A stretch of DNA of 64,000 nucleotides from Rhizobium sp. 16-449-1b (GTDB lineage Bacteria > Pseudomonadota > Alphaproteobacteria > Rhizobiales > Rhizobiaceae), in NCBI RefSeq assembly GCF_017741935.1, contig NZ_JAGHMH010000026.1, positions 124,001-188,000 on the forward strand, written 5' to 3'. Positions within the stretch are counted from its first letter, which is position 1. Each line of letters starts with the position of its first letter. The notes beneath the pieces are model-generated. The model worked only from the letters and a program-made list of their open reading frames with translations. It was not told the DNA's origin and made no database searches. The position numbers and the translations under genes are program-made. Positions 1-9,356 of the stretch are shown here, piece by piece.

Positions 1-411
1 CTCGACCACGGTGAAGCGGAAGCTGGACAGATCATCGCCGAATTTTTCTGGCTTATGTATACGAAGAAATGCCTTCGCATCCGGCGTATGGAACTGAAAT
101 TGGTCGATGCCGAACTGTTCTTTCATCAAGGGGAATCCGGGGGTGAAGATGCTCACGAGCCTGTCACGGTCTCCCTCAGCCATTGCAGCCTGAACTTCCG
201 GCATCTCGGCCACCAGACCTCCAAGGCTCCTCGCGCGCTCGATTTCGGCATCGATCGATTGATTAAACTTCTGGCGCAGATCATTGAGTTGCTTCTGCGA
301 TGCAGACCCAACTAAGTTGATCGCACCCAGATAGAGAGGAACTCCTACGGCTAAGCCGGAAACGATTGAGGCAAAGACGATTGCCATAAAAATTCGTCGC
401 TTGATCAACAT
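1..411 (-). CDS. Methyl-accepting chemotaxis protein, N-terminal part, cut by window edge
   Basis: Open reading frame on the minus strand starting at the ATG ending at 411 and running off the left edge (137 codons visible). An AAAGG ribosome site lies about 7 bases upstream of the ATG. The protein starts with a basic stretch (MLIKRRIF) and a membrane segment at about residues 8-30. A periplasmic domain follows, with the stretch FHTPDAKAFLRIHKPEKFGD at about residues 108-127, typical of the Cache-type sensor of chemoreceptors. The signalling domain would lie outside the window. Family assignment rests on this sensor motif; the ligand cannot be told. Confidence 0.75.
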   Translation of the reverse strand, partial: MLIKRRIFMAIVFASIVSGLAVGVPLYLGAINLVGSASQKQLNDLRQKFNQSIDAEIERARSLGGLVAEMPEVQAAMAEGDRDRLVSIFTPGFPLMKEQFGIDQFQFHTPDAKAFLRIHKPEKFGDDLSSFRFTVVE

Positions 412-1262
412 GTTTTGCCTTTCCACCGCTTTTGATAAGTAATGAAGTTTCGCTCATAGTTACTGAAATTGACGAAATCGCACTTAACTGCCCCCAATAT
501 CGCCCCCCGAAAAATAAAGGGCACGGATGTGCGCTAGCGAGATTTCCGTATGGGAGTTAATCAAGCGTCCATCACGGCATCCGAACGCGCTTTCCGAGCT
601 GTCCTGCTGCATAATCTTCATGCGTCAGCTTTATTGAAATCCGTCGGGCGACATTGGTTTGCCGGTGAGATATTCCTGCCTCTTTGGCCGCTTCACTGTA
701 ACTACCCTAAAACTATAGCCGCAGACCGCGAAGTCGCGTTTCATGAGATTTCACTCCGCTCCCGTGGCCTCGGAAAATAGGAGGAGGTTCCGAGGCATTG
801 GCGAGCGAAGCCCACGAATTCAATGCTATGGGCAGCTAAGACGTAATCGGACGCGGCCAGCCAGGCATCGAATGTATAAGTTAGGAAAACCAACGGGTTC
901 ATCCCGCAGACGCGATTGGCGTTAGAGCAATCGCATTGCTGCATCACCACTTTGGGCGGAGATTCGGCCCCGAGTTAGTAGTGGCTACCATCACAGCACT
1001 CGCCACCAGCACGGTATCGCCTAAACAAAGGATTAATCATCAAGCCCGGCGCGCAAAACGCTGCCGAAAATGGACCAAGCAGACCTGAATTGGATAGATT
1101 CGTGTGTCTGACGACGTCTCTCGCATACGCAAAGGCTCGCAAAGTGGGCTTCCGCAGCACATCGATCTAGTGGAGTTTGTCGATCGACGCTGCCGTCACG
1201 AGCGTCGCAGACTAATGCGAAGGATCGGGACGTGAGCGGATGCCGGTCACTGATGGTGCTGT
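412..1262. other. Gene-poor stretch, no supported gene
   Basis: About 850 bases between the cut chemoreceptor and the IS5-type fragment. Only short reading frames without ribosome sites or recognisable motifs are present. The first 120 bases should hold the promoter of the chemoreceptor at 411. The rest looks like decayed DNA next to transposon remnants. Confidence 0.4.
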
Positions 1263-1660
1263 TTATGCGATCGCTTCATGGCGCCGGACGGATTTCGGGT
1301 GTGCGCAGCCATGTATGCGGCTGAGGACGGCGCAACGAAGGGCGACTTCCGTCCGCTCAGCGAGGAAGTACCGAGCCCGCAGGCGCCGTCCGATGATGGA
1401 CTTGTATCGCCCGATGGTGCTCTCGACGGGTGCGCGCTTGCCGTAGCTCGTGGAAGCCGATCGGACGATCGATCTGGTCGAGCAATGGCCCCACCCGCGA
1501 GCCGTCGCCAATGTCCTGACCGGGCATCTTATGGGCGATGATCTCGCCACTACCTGCCTCCAGAGCCAGGGTGCAGCTTGCGCCAACGGCGACGGGATCT
1601 GGCGCCATGGGGCGCCGTGGGGATTTCTGCAATAATAGCAGCTAAGGGGATTTGAAGTTG
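1263..1660 (-). pseudogene. IS5-family transposase, C-terminal half, frameshifted
   Basis: Minus-strand remnant whose pieces lie in different frames. One frame gives HGARSRRRWRKLH, another gives LALEAGSGEIIAHKMPGQD and then SRVGPLLDQID, and a third gives the C-terminus GRYKSIIGRRLRAR followed by a degenerate NRM-like region and KSVRRHEAIA. These match the order of the C-terminal half of IS5-type DDE transposases, whose catalytic E lies in this part. The region between DQID and GRYK is deleted. The N-terminal half of a similar transposase lies at 5.7-6.15 kb on the same strand and ends about where this piece begins. Not functional. Confidence 0.65.
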
Positions 1661-2156
1661 TTTGGGTTGAAGCGATTTGTGCCCGCGCACTCGAAACCGT
1701 TTCCGAGCTCAGGGAAACGACTCGGCTTATCTGTGTGCTATCCGCCTTTGCGCAGTGCCTTCGCGCAGTGCGTAAGGATCTTCTCGATCCTCCTATCCAG
1801 AATCCGGGAAAGACATATGCCTGAAATAGGGCTTCTTTCACTTCGGCCGTTTTCCCGCCGACTATCGGAAGTCCTATGGCGAGAAACCATCGGACACGAA
1901 AAAGACGAGCAACAAAAGCCTAGCCGAGCCCGGCCAGATCCAAGTTCAGAAGCATTGTCCGACTCGCGCATCTTTGGGTACGCGGATGTAGCACCGGTGA
2001 CAAATTATTAACACGTTAAATAATACTACTGGCGAGTAGCCAGCCAAGTGCTGACCAAAGGTATGCTCACGTAGGTATACAATCTGCCTTGAGCATGCCC
2101 GCCCGACGCCGTTCAATGATTCGAGCGGCATTTCGCTCAACGTTCGACCTGAAAGA
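1661..2156. other. Non-coding stretch upstream of MCP gene
   Basis: No convincing gene. It contains a 21-base near-perfect palindrome at 2004-2024 (ATTATT...AATAAT around ACACGT), 133 bases before the chemoreceptor start, which may be an operator or part of its promoter region. Confidence 0.35.
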
Positions 2157-4226
2157 ATGACGTTTTCAGCTACGCAGGAACTTCAACTAATGTCTGCAAG
2201 CGTTTTCTCACGCATCAGTACCAAGCTCGCGCTCATGTCCGGGGCAGGTATTCTTCTTATGGTACTTACTACGTTGGTCGGCTGGATCTGCGCTCAGGAC
2301 GCCAATGAGGCAGCCTCACGCGCATTCACGCAAATGACCATTTCCCGCAATCTTGTCGATGCAAAGGCTTCCGTGCGCGGCATGCAAATAGGCGTGCGCG
2401 ATCTCCGTCTGGCCCGCAAAGCCGAGAATGCGAACAAAGCGATTACCAACGTGCAGGAGCGCTACCACTCCGTGCAAAAATACCTGGACGAAGCGAAGGC
2501 GCAGATGTGGACGCCGGCCAACGGGGATCGCGTTCAGGCGATTAAGAATCTCGCCGAGACCTATTCGGGTTTGGCCGGCGATCTAGCGAAGGTGGTCGAA
2601 GCCAGATCGAACGGCGGCGCATCGACCAATGAGGTCAATAGCAAGGAGGAGGAGCTTCGCACATCCCTGCTTGCAACTGCGGAAGCGATGACGAAGACGC
2701 TGGACGAAGGCGTCCAGGTCGCGAAGGACCTTGCGACCGAGGCCGTGAATGAGAGCCAACGAGTGCAGGCGTTTACCAGCATCATCAATATCGGCATGGC
2801 ATTTGCCATGGTGCTGCTGCTGACCGGATCCGCCGTGTTCGGCGCCCGGTCGATCGCCCGCCCGATCGGCCGGCTGACGGGCAGCATGAGCATTCTTGCC
2901 GACGGCAATCTCGAGACGGACGTCCCCTTCAGCGCCCGCCAAGACGAAATCGGCGAGATGGCCCGCGCCGTCGAAGTGTTCAAGCAGAACGGCATCAAGG
3001 TGCGCGAGTTGAACGCGCAGGAAGCGGCGTTGCAAGCGAAAAGCGCCGACCTGCAGTCGAGCATCGGCGAGGTCGTCTCGGCGGCGGTCGCCGGCGACTT
3101 CACGCAGCGCATCGACAAGGACTACCACAACGCCGACCTCAACCGGTTCGCCGCCCAGGTAAACGAGCTGGTGACTTCGGTCGATCGCGGCGTGGCCGAA
3201 ACCCGCCGGGTTATCTCCGCATTGGCGGAAGGCGATCTGACGGAAACCATGCGCGGCGAGTTCCAAGGTGCCTTCGGCGAACTCAAGAACAACGTCAACG
3301 CAACCATGGCGAACCTGCGCTCCGTTCTCGGCGAGGTGCGTTCGGCCATCGACACGATCAATGGCGGCGCCGGTGAAATGCGGATGGCCTCAGGAGATCT
3401 CTCCAAGCGCACAGAGCAGCAGGCCGCCTCGCTCGAGGAAACCTCCTCGGCCTTGGAAGAAATCACCGCCGCCGTGCGGAGCTCGACCGAGCGGGCGACC
3501 GAAGCCAGCCATATGGTCGACGAGGCGCGCCGCAGCACCGAACAATCGAGCGCGGTCGTGAAGGATGCTGTTTCGGCGATGGGCAAGATTGAGCAGGCCT
3601 CGGGCGAGATTGGTCAGATCATCAACGTCATCGATGAGATCGCCTTTCAGACGAACCTTCTGGCGCTCAATGCTGGGGTGGAAGCAGCGCGCGCCGGCGA
3701 CGCCGGCAAGGGCTTTGCCGTCGTCGCCCAGGAAGTACGCGAACTGGCGCAGCGCTCGGCCGCCGCGGCCAAGGACATCAAGGCCTTGATCTCGCGCTCG
3801 GGTGAGGAAGTGAACTCCGGTGTCAAGCTGGTGACTGCAACCGGAGAGGCGCTGTCGCTGATCCAGGGCCACGTGGTCAAGATCAACGAGCACGTCCATT
3901 CGATCGCCACGGCTGCGAAGGAGCAATCAACGGGCCTGGCGGAGGTAAACACGGCCGTCAACCAGATGGACCAGACGACCCAGCAGAATGCCGCGATGGT
4001 GGAGGAATCAACAGCAGCCACCAACCGATTGGCCGACGAGGCCGGGAACCTTGCTCGACTGATCACCCGCTTCAGGCTCGACGGGTCGGCATCCGCGCCG
4101 CGCACCGTCGCCCCTGACAGCAAGCCGGTCCCTTCCCCCGCCCGCGCACTCGGCCTTAAACTCGCCGGTGCCTTCGGCGGCAAAGGGGCGACCGCAGTTG
4201 CCGTGGATACCTGGGAGGAATTCTGA
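2157..4226 (+). CDS. Methyl-accepting chemotaxis protein
   Basis: Full-length transmembrane chemoreceptor of 689 residues. Membrane segments lie at about 24-46 and 208-230 around a helical periplasmic sensor (about 47-207). One HAMP domain follows at about 231-285, a second HAMP-like region at about 300-400, and then the coiled-coil signalling domain. The conserved hairpin tip is IDEIAFQTNLLALNAGVEA. The C-terminus ends in a flexible tail with DTWEEF, resembling the NWETF-type pentapeptide that tethers CheR/CheB. It signals to CheA/CheW. The next gene, cheW, overlaps its stop codon by one base, so the two are translationally coupled. ATG at 2190 is an alternative start (AGGA 11 bases upstream). 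Confidence 0.93.
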   Translation: MTFSATQELQLMSASVFSRISTKLALMSGAGILLMVLTTLVGWICAQDANEAASRAFTQMTISRNLVDAKASVRGMQIGVRDLRLARKAENANKAITNVQERYHSVQKYLDEAKAQMWTPANGDRVQAIKNLAETYSGLAGDLAKVVEARSNGGASTNEVNSKEEELRTSLLATAEAMTKTLDEGVQVAKDLATEAVNESQRVQAFTSIINIGMAFAMVLLLTGSAVFGARSIARPIGRLTGSMSILADGNLETDVPFSARQDEIGEMARAVEVFKQNGIKVRELNAQEAALQAKSADLQSSIGEVVSAAVAGDFTQRIDKDYHNADLNRFAAQVNELVTSVDRGVAETRRVISALAEGDLTETMRGEFQGAFGELKNNVNATMANLRSVLGEVRSAIDTINGGAGEMRMASGDLSKRTEQQAASLEETSSALEEITAAVRSSTERATEASHMVDEARRSTEQSSAVVKDAVSAMGKIEQASGEIGQIINVIDEIAFQTNLLALNAGVEAARAGDAGKGFAVVAQEVRELAQRSAAAAKDIKALISRSGEEVNSGVKLVTATGEALSLIQGHVVKINEHVHSIATAAKEQSTGLAEVNTAVNQMDQTTQQNAAMVEESTAATNRLADEAGNLARLITRFRLDGSASAPRTVAPDSKPVPSPARALGLKLAGAFGGKGATAVAVDTWEEF

Positions 4227-4702
4227 TGCAGGTAACAGCGATCGCCCCAGGCCAAGCGACGATTCTGGAAATCATTGCCTTTCATCTCTGCGACCAGCAG
4301 TTCTGCATCAAGACAACGTCAATTCGGGAAATCCGGGGGTGGGCAGCGGCAACGCCGCTGCCCCACTCACCTCCTGATGTCATCGGGGTGATGAACTTGC
4401 GAGGATCCGTAATACCGATCATCGATCTCGCCGCGCGCTTAGGCGTGCGGAGCACGATAGACACCAGCCGCGCCGCGATCGTCGTTGCGGAGGTTGACAA
4501 AAACATCGTCGGCCTCGTGGTCGATCAGGTGTCGGATATTCTCTCTATCCGGGCGGACCAGATTCAGCCCGTGCCGGATCTTGGAACGTCTTTCGATCCG
4601 GCCTTTTCGCACGGCATCATCCCGCTCGAACGCGGCATGGTCTGCTTTCTTAACCTCGACCACATGTTCGAGAGGTTCGAAGACGGAGCACACGCCGCGT
4701 GA
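4226..4702 (+). CDS. cheW: Chemotaxis coupling protein CheW
   Basis: 158-residue CheW-type adaptor. It has the two-lobed beta-barrel sequence pattern including GVMNLRGSVIPIIDLAARL (about residues 51-69) and the IVGLVVDQVSDIL segment. CheW bridges chemoreceptors to the histidine kinase CheA. Its ATG overlaps the stop of the upstream chemoreceptor (TGATG), so receptor and adaptor form a two-gene unit. No cheA, cheY, cheR or cheB is present in the window, so the pair must plug into a chromosomal or distant plasmid pathway. Confidence 0.92.
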   Translation: MQVTAIAPGQATILEIIAFHLCDQQFCIKTTSIREIRGWAAATPLPHSPPDVIGVMNLRGSVIPIIDLAARLGVRSTIDTSRAAIVVAEVDKNIVGLVVDQVSDILSIRADQIQPVPDLGTSFDPAFSHGIIPLERGMVCFLNLDHMFERFEDGAHAA

Positions 4703-4767
4703 CTCGCGATCCCGGCCAAAGACGGCCGGGGCCTATCAAAAAAGAATACTCCCGAAAGATACTTCCG

Positions 4768-4914
4768 ATGAATCGACTCATCGCACTCCCTCACCTTGAG
4801 CCAGCCAACACAAACGGCGCTTCGCAAGCCTCAAGTGATCTCGAGACGAAGGCAGCGCTGGAACGGGAGCGTGACAGAATCCTGCACATTGCCAACTATA
4901 CGGAAGCGCTCTAA
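4768..4914 (+). CDS. Possible small protein of 48 residues, doubtful
   Basis: Short reading frame after cheW, starting MNRLIALPHLEP and ending HIANYTEAL, with a weak GAAAG upstream. No family recognised. It lies between cheW and a decayed Tn3 transposase and may be the truncated end of a longer lost gene or noise. Confidence 0.22.
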   Translation: MNRLIALPHLEPANTNGASQASSDLETKAALERERDRILHIANYTEAL

Positions 4915-4919
4915 CCTGC

Positions 4920-5720
4920 GCGGGTAGTTTCCTTTCGCTGTTGCCGTTCGCGTTCATGACCCGCAAGTGGTGGCGGCGTGCGCGCTCGGACGGCGTCACT
5001 CCTACGGCCTGGGAAGTGGCGGTGCTCGTTCACCTGCGAGAGCGGCCGCGGGCCGGCGACATATGGGTCGATCGCAGCCGGGCATGGCGCAGTTTCGAGG
5101 ATTATCTTCTGCCTCGACCGATCTTCGCCCTGATGCGCGCCGAAGGGCGGCTCGGGCTTGCCATCCCTGACAGCTTTGCCGAATGGCAAGCCGAACGCAC
5201 TCCCACACTCGACGCGAGACTCAAAGAGCTGGCAAGGGCGGCGGCTGCCAACGCCATTCCGGATTCGGCTATTTCCGACAAGGGTTTGTCGGTCTCCCCG
5301 AACCGCGAGGAGGAGCGTGACAGGATCGTCGCGCTCAGCCGTCGACTTTATGTTTCGGTGCCACGAATCAGGATCACCAGCCTGCTTGCCGAGGTGCAGA
5401 GCTAGACCAGGTTCCTAGACAGCTTCACGCATTATCGCACCGGGCGAGACTGCGAACGATGAGCCGGCGCCGAACGCATGGCGGAAAGCTCGCTCGGCGT
5501 CACGATCCACCAGATGATGCTAATGGTGGATCGGCATCTGCGATCAGAAACCTACGCCTCGGCGACCGCCGTGCTGGTCGATGCGCAGCAAGCCCATCCC
5601 TTCGCCGCGGTCTGGGGTGACGGTCATATCTCCTCCTCGGACAGGCAGTTCTTTCCAGCGGGCGGGCGCGGCGAAGCAAGCCTTGAATACAATGCAAAAT
5701 ACGGCAAAAGACCGGGTGCC
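4920..5720 (+). pseudogene. tnpA: Tn3-family transposase TnpA, decayed internal fragment
   Basis: Remnant of a Tn3-family transposase in at least two frames with stop codons. The first block (4920-5405) contains LLPFAFMTRKW, then WEVAVLVHLRERPRAGDIWV, then SFEDYLLP, and ends RIRITSLLAEVQ followed by a stop. The frame resumes as TRFLDSFTHYRTG, then stops and a deletion. The second block (5478-5720) contains SLGVTIHQMMLMVDRHLRSE, FAAVWGDGHISSSD and EYNAKYG. This order is that of the central to C-terminal part of Tn3-type TnpA. The full protein is close to 1,000 residues, so N-terminal and extreme C-terminal parts are missing. Not functional. Confidence 0.85.
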
Positions 5721-6147
5721 TCGTGCGCGTAGACCTGAAGGCCGGTGCTGTCGACGAGGATATGCACAGCTTCGTCCGAAACTTAACGGGTATGTCGCTC
5801 GAACCGAGCAGCAGGCATATCCGCGCCCTTCGGCTCAGCTTGGTATGATGGGGAGCAGCGAGCTTCAGCCCCGTCAATGACAGTACCGATTCCACCAAGC
5901 CTTCTGTCTGGCGTAGCCGCCGTCCGAATACCAGGCCATCAAGGCCGTCTCGATCGCCAGATCGGAATAGCGGGGGGCCACCTCTGGCCTTTCGTCTTGG
6001 CGACCGCCACAAAAGGGCTTCCGGCGTAAGCCATAAGGTCAAACTACCACGCCGACGAAGTCCAGTCTCATACTCCTGCCAGTTCGTCACCTTTAACCTC
6101 ATCTTACCGATGCGAGGACGGCGGGACACATTATGTTTGAAAGGCAT
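5712..6147 (-). pseudogene. IS5-family transposase, N-terminal half, frameshifted
   Basis: Starts with an ATG at 6147 giving MPFKHNVSRRPRIGKMRLK, VTNWQEYETGLRRRGSLTLW and LTPEAL, the typical N-terminus of this IS5 group. After that the reading must change frame: RYSDLAIETALMAW lies in one frame, LRQTEGLVESVLSLTGLKL in another, and VHILVDSTGLQVYAHEAPG in a third. The DST motif carries the first catalytic Asp region. The homology ends where the Tn3 remnant begins. Together with the piece at 1263-1660 it makes an almost complete transposase. Confidence 0.8.
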
Positions 6148-6297
6148 GGCTGCGACAAACCGACTATTGACCTTCCATGCGCCTACGCCAATCCGATTAA
6201 TGATCCGCGCGCCAACGTCCTATCTGGCCTGAATGGTAGCATCGGCTGGATTTTCGGTGGGCGTCTTGCGGTGTGACAGCGCGGTCCGGCCCTCTGC

Positions 6298-7167
6298 TTA
6301 GGGGGCGATGCGACCCTGCCGCCAGGCTGCGGGTGAGATACCCGTTCTTTTGCGGAAGAAGCGGGAGAAATAGGCGGGGTCATCGAAACCGATTTCACGA
6401 GCGATGTCTTCCACCGATCTGATGGTGAACATCAGCAGACGCTTGGCCTCGAGCAGTCGTCGCTCCATCAGCATCTCCTTGACGGATTGCCCGAAGATCT
6501 CCTCCGCCGCCTTGTCGAGCAGGTGCCGGGTGGTGGCGAGCAGCGTCACGTAACGCGCGACGGTCCAGTCCTCGCGGTAATGCAGGTCGATGGCACGGCG
6601 CAGGCTGGCCGCCAACCGCTTCGACGGGGCGGCTTCGATGATGTCACTGCCCCCTCCCACCCGGGCGATCTGAGAAAGCATAACACCGGTCAGGCCCGCG
6701 AGTAGCCGCGGGCTGGTCGAGGTTGTGCCGAGATACTCGTCGATGACCATTTCGGAGAGGCGGTCGAGACGGATCCAGGCCGGATCCCCCGAGCTGCCTC
6801 CGACGAGGCAAGGCGCGTCAAGCGGCAGATCGACGGTCGCGGCGAGCGAGCGAAGCTGGTCGTCGGAGATGGAGATCACCACGGCATCCGAATGCTCTTC
6901 GACATCGAAGGCATGGACGACGCTTGATGGCACGAAACTGACGGTTGGAGCCAAAAAATTCCAAGTGCGATCTTCGATGCGGTACGTCCCGCCGCCTTTG
7001 AACCAGTATGTGATCTGTCCCATCTGTGGATGCTTGTGCGGCGAAACATGGCCAAAATGAACGCTCCTGCGCTCCATCACCGTTTCCACGTGGAAAAACC
7101 CGACATCCAGCGTTCGGGGCGGTTCGCCGTAAACGAAGTAGGTTGGGACGTCGTGTCTCTCTGTCAT
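6298..7167 (-). CDS. hpaA: AraC-family regulator, HpaA-like
   Basis: 289-residue transcription factor. The N-terminal cupin-like sensor (about residues 1-150) includes YFVYGEPPRTLDVGFFHVE and a HKHPQMGQI stretch. The C-terminal double helix-turn-helix of the AraC/XylS type (about 190-285) contains SVEDIAREIGFDDPAYFSRF. It is divergent from hpaB with 94 bases between the genes. HpaA of enterobacteria has the same layout and activates hpaBC in response to 4-hydroxyphenylacetate, so the inference is local activation of the adjacent oxygenase genes. The symbol is by context and similarity only. Confidence 0.78.
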   Translation of the reverse strand: MTERHDVPTYFVYGEPPRTLDVGFFHVETVMERRSVHFGHVSPHKHPQMGQITYWFKGGGTYRIEDRTWNFLAPTVSFVPSSVVHAFDVEEHSDAVVISISDDQLRSLAATVDLPLDAPCLVGGSSGDPAWIRLDRLSEMVIDEYLGTTSTSPRLLAGLTGVMLSQIARVGGGSDIIEAAPSKRLAASLRRAIDLHYREDWTVARYVTLLATTRHLLDKAAEEIFGQSVKEMLMERRLLEAKRLLMFTIRSVEDIAREIGFDDPAYFSRFFRKRTGISPAAWRQGRIAP

Positions 7168-7261
7168 GCCGGAAAAAGTACCAGCGAATTGGCTTGTTTG
7201 TCCATAGTCCGGAGCCTTCGGCGGATTTAACGTTTGTCAGGATTTACAGGGAGGATCGCAC
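7168..7261. promoter_or_regulatory. Divergent promoter region hpaA / hpaB
   Basis: Intergenic stretch between the divergent AraC-type regulator and the oxygenase gene. It must carry both promoters and the regulator binding site. The only clear element is the GGGAGG ribosome site just before the oxygenase ATG. Confidence 0.5.
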
Positions 7262-8824
7262 ATGCGTGCAGAAGATTACCGGAAAGACAAAATGCGTCCT
7301 TTTACCGGCGCCGAATATCTCGAGAGCCTGAGGGATGGACGTGAAGTCTATATCAACGGCGAGCGCGTCGCTGACGTCACGACCCATCCCTCCATGCGCA
7401 ATTCGGCGCGTTCCATCGCGCGCATGTATGACGCCCTGCATGACGAGAAGACCAAGGCGCGCCTGACTTCGCAGACGGACACCGGTTCGGGGGGCTACAC
7501 GCATAAATATTTTCGCGTTGCCAAATCGTCGGAAGATCTGGTCGCGCAGCAGGGCGCGATCGCCGACTGGGCGCGCATGTCCTATGGCTGGATGGGGCGC
7601 ACTGCAGATTACAAGGCGGCCTTGATGAATACGCTCGGCGCCAATGCCGACTGGTACGGTCCGTTCAAGGACAACGCGCTTTCGTGGCACAAGCGCGCCC
7701 AGGAGTCCGTGCTGTTCATGAACCATGCGATCGTCAATCCGCCGATCGACCGGCACAAGCCGGCAGACGCGGTGAAGGATGTCTTCGTCCATATCACAAA
7801 GGAGACGGATGCCGGCATCTATGTCTCGGGCGCCAAGGTCGTGGCGACCTCGTCGGCGCTGACCCATTACAACTTTCTCGCCCAGAGCTCGGCGACCGTG
7901 ACCGAAGATCCGTCGCTTTCCGTCATGTTCATCGTCCCGATGAATGCGCCCGGCATCAAGATGTTCTGCCGCGTTTCCTATGAGCAGACCGCGACCTCGG
8001 CGGCCCAGCCGTTCGACTATCCGCTTTCTTCGCGCTTCGACGAAAATGATGCCATCCTGGTTCTCGACAACGTTTTCGTGCCCTGGGAAGACGTGCTCGT
8101 GCTGCGCGATGCGGCCAAGATCCTGTCCTTCCACCCCGCCTCCGGCTTCATGCATGGCTACTGCTTCCAGGGCTGCACGCGTCTGGCGGTCAAGCTGGAC
8201 TTCCTGGCGGGGCTCCTTGCCAAGGCGCTCCGGGCCACCGGCGGTGATGCCTTCCGCGGCAACCAGGCGATGCTGGGCGAGGTCATCGCGATCCGCCACC
8301 AGTTCTGGACCTTCTCCAACGCCATGGCACACAACCCGATCCCGTGGGCCAATGGCGCGGTTCTGCCGAACCTCGAAGCGGCACTCTGCTATCGTACCTT
8401 TATGTCGGAGGCCTATCCGAAGGTGATCGACATCGTGCGTCGGACAGTGGCTTCCGGGCTGATCTACCTGCCGTCGTCGGCCAGGGATTTCCAGAATCCC
8501 GATATCGATCGCTACCTCGCACAATATGTCCGCGGCTCGAACGACATGGGCCATATCGAGCGCATCAAGATCATGAAGCTCTTGTGGGATGCGACGGGCA
8601 CCGAATTCGGTGGGCGCCATGCGCTCTACGAGTTGAACTACGCCGGCGCTCCCGAAGAAGTTCGTCTGCAGGTGCTCAAGGGCGCTGAACGGGGCGGGCG
8701 TCTGAAGGAGATGGAGGCGCTCGTCGACCAGTGCATGGCCGATTACGACGAGAACGGTTGGACCGGCGACACCTGGATGTCACCGCAGGACGACCTGCGT
8801 GCCCTGCGCGACGCGGCAGAGTGA
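7262..8824 (+). CDS. hpaB: 4-hydroxyphenylacetate 3-monooxygenase-type oxygenase component
   Basis: 520-residue FADH2-dependent aromatic hydroxylase of the HpaB / PvcC / chlorophenol-hydroxylase family, the usual length. Recognisable stretches are MRPFTGAEYLESLRDGREVY near the start, then VKDVFVHITKETDAGIYVSG, LDNVFVPWEDVLVLRD in the middle and GHIERIKIMKLLWDATGTEF near the end. A GGGAGG ribosome site precedes the ATG. These enzymes use reduced FAD from a separate reductase, encoded here by the next gene, to hydroxylate phenols ortho to the OH group. The true substrate could be 4-hydroxyphenylacetate or another phenol. Downstream ring-cleavage genes are not present, so the product must be processed elsewhere. 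Confidence 0.85.
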   Translation: MRAEDYRKDKMRPFTGAEYLESLRDGREVYINGERVADVTTHPSMRNSARSIARMYDALHDEKTKARLTSQTDTGSGGYTHKYFRVAKSSEDLVAQQGAIADWARMSYGWMGRTADYKAALMNTLGANADWYGPFKDNALSWHKRAQESVLFMNHAIVNPPIDRHKPADAVKDVFVHITKETDAGIYVSGAKVVATSSALTHYNFLAQSSATVTEDPSLSVMFIVPMNAPGIKMFCRVSYEQTATSAAQPFDYPLSSRFDENDAILVLDNVFVPWEDVLVLRDAAKILSFHPASGFMHGYCFQGCTRLAVKLDFLAGLLAKALRATGGDAFRGNQAMLGEVIAIRHQFWTFSNAMAHNPIPWANGAVLPNLEAALCYRTFMSEAYPKVIDIVRRTVASGLIYLPSSARDFQNPDIDRYLAQYVRGSNDMGHIERIKIMKLLWDATGTEFGGRHALYELNYAGAPEEVRLQVLKGAERGGRLKEMEALVDQCMADYDENGWTGDTWMSPQDDLRALRDAAE

Positions 8825-8834
8825 GGGGGCAGCA

Positions 8835-9356
8835 ATGACGACCTCCGTTTCCAAGACCGAGTTTCGCAACGCTATGGCTAGGGTTTGCGCCCCGGTCAAC
8901 GTGATCACCACCAATGGACCCGCCGGTCGCGGTGGGTTCACAGCCACCGCTATGTGCTCCGTCACCGACGAGCCGCCGACGCTGCTCGTCTGCATGAATT
9001 CCCAGTCGTCGCAGACTGGTCTCTTCGTCGAAAACCGCCGGTTCTGCGTCAATGTCCTTACCCAGGAACACCGAGATCTGGCGGGTCTCTTCGCGGGTCA
9101 GCAGAGCGACATGGAGGCACGGTATGCGGCAGCAGACTGGACCAACTTGCCATCCGGTAATCAGGCGCTCTCAGATGCCATCGTTTCCTTTGATTGCCGG
9201 TTGATCCAAGCCCGTCTTGTTGGGACGCACAATATCTTCATCGCCGAGGTCGTCGATATAAGGTGCCGTTGCGATGGACACGCCCTGATTTATTTCGATC
9301 GGAATTATGTGCATGTGCCGACGCAAGCGGCAGCCGCGGGGGCTAATTCAGTCTGA
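8835..9356 (+). CDS. hpaC: Flavin reductase component of two-component monooxygenase
   Basis: 173-residue flavin reductase of the HpaC/RutF-like flavin-binding split-barrel family. The typical opening is FRNAMARVCAPVNVITTNGP, followed by GGFTATAMCSVTDEPPTLLV and the NRRFCVNVL stretch. It supplies reduced flavin to the oxygenase encoded 10 bases upstream. The start at 8835 is chosen because GAGGGGG lies just before it; an in-frame ATG at 8799 would overlap hpaB and lacks a ribosome site. Confidence 0.87.
   Translation: MTTSVSKTEFRNAMARVCAPVNVITTNGPAGRGGFTATAMCSVTDEPPTLLVCMNSQSSQTGLFVENRRFCVNVLTQEHRDLAGLFAGQQSDMEARYAAADWTNLPSGNQALSDAIVSFDCRLIQARLVGTHNIFIAEVVDIRCRCDGHALIYFDRNYVHVPTQAAAAGANSV

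Noticed and set aside
550..1160. Several short frames on both strands
   Set aside because: None has a start signal or recognisable sequence; the area is probably decayed DNA.
1661..2011. Possible plus-strand gene of about 119 residues before the MCP
   Set aside because: Composition is not protein-like, no ribosome site, no family resemblance.
4699..4914. Longer version of the frame after cheW starting inside the cheW stop
   Set aside because: The ATG-proximal part is proline/arginine-rich without a ribosome site; only the shorter frame was listed, at low confidence.
7244..8620. 458-residue open frame antisense to hpaB
   Set aside because: Shadow frame; hpaB is convincing along its whole length.
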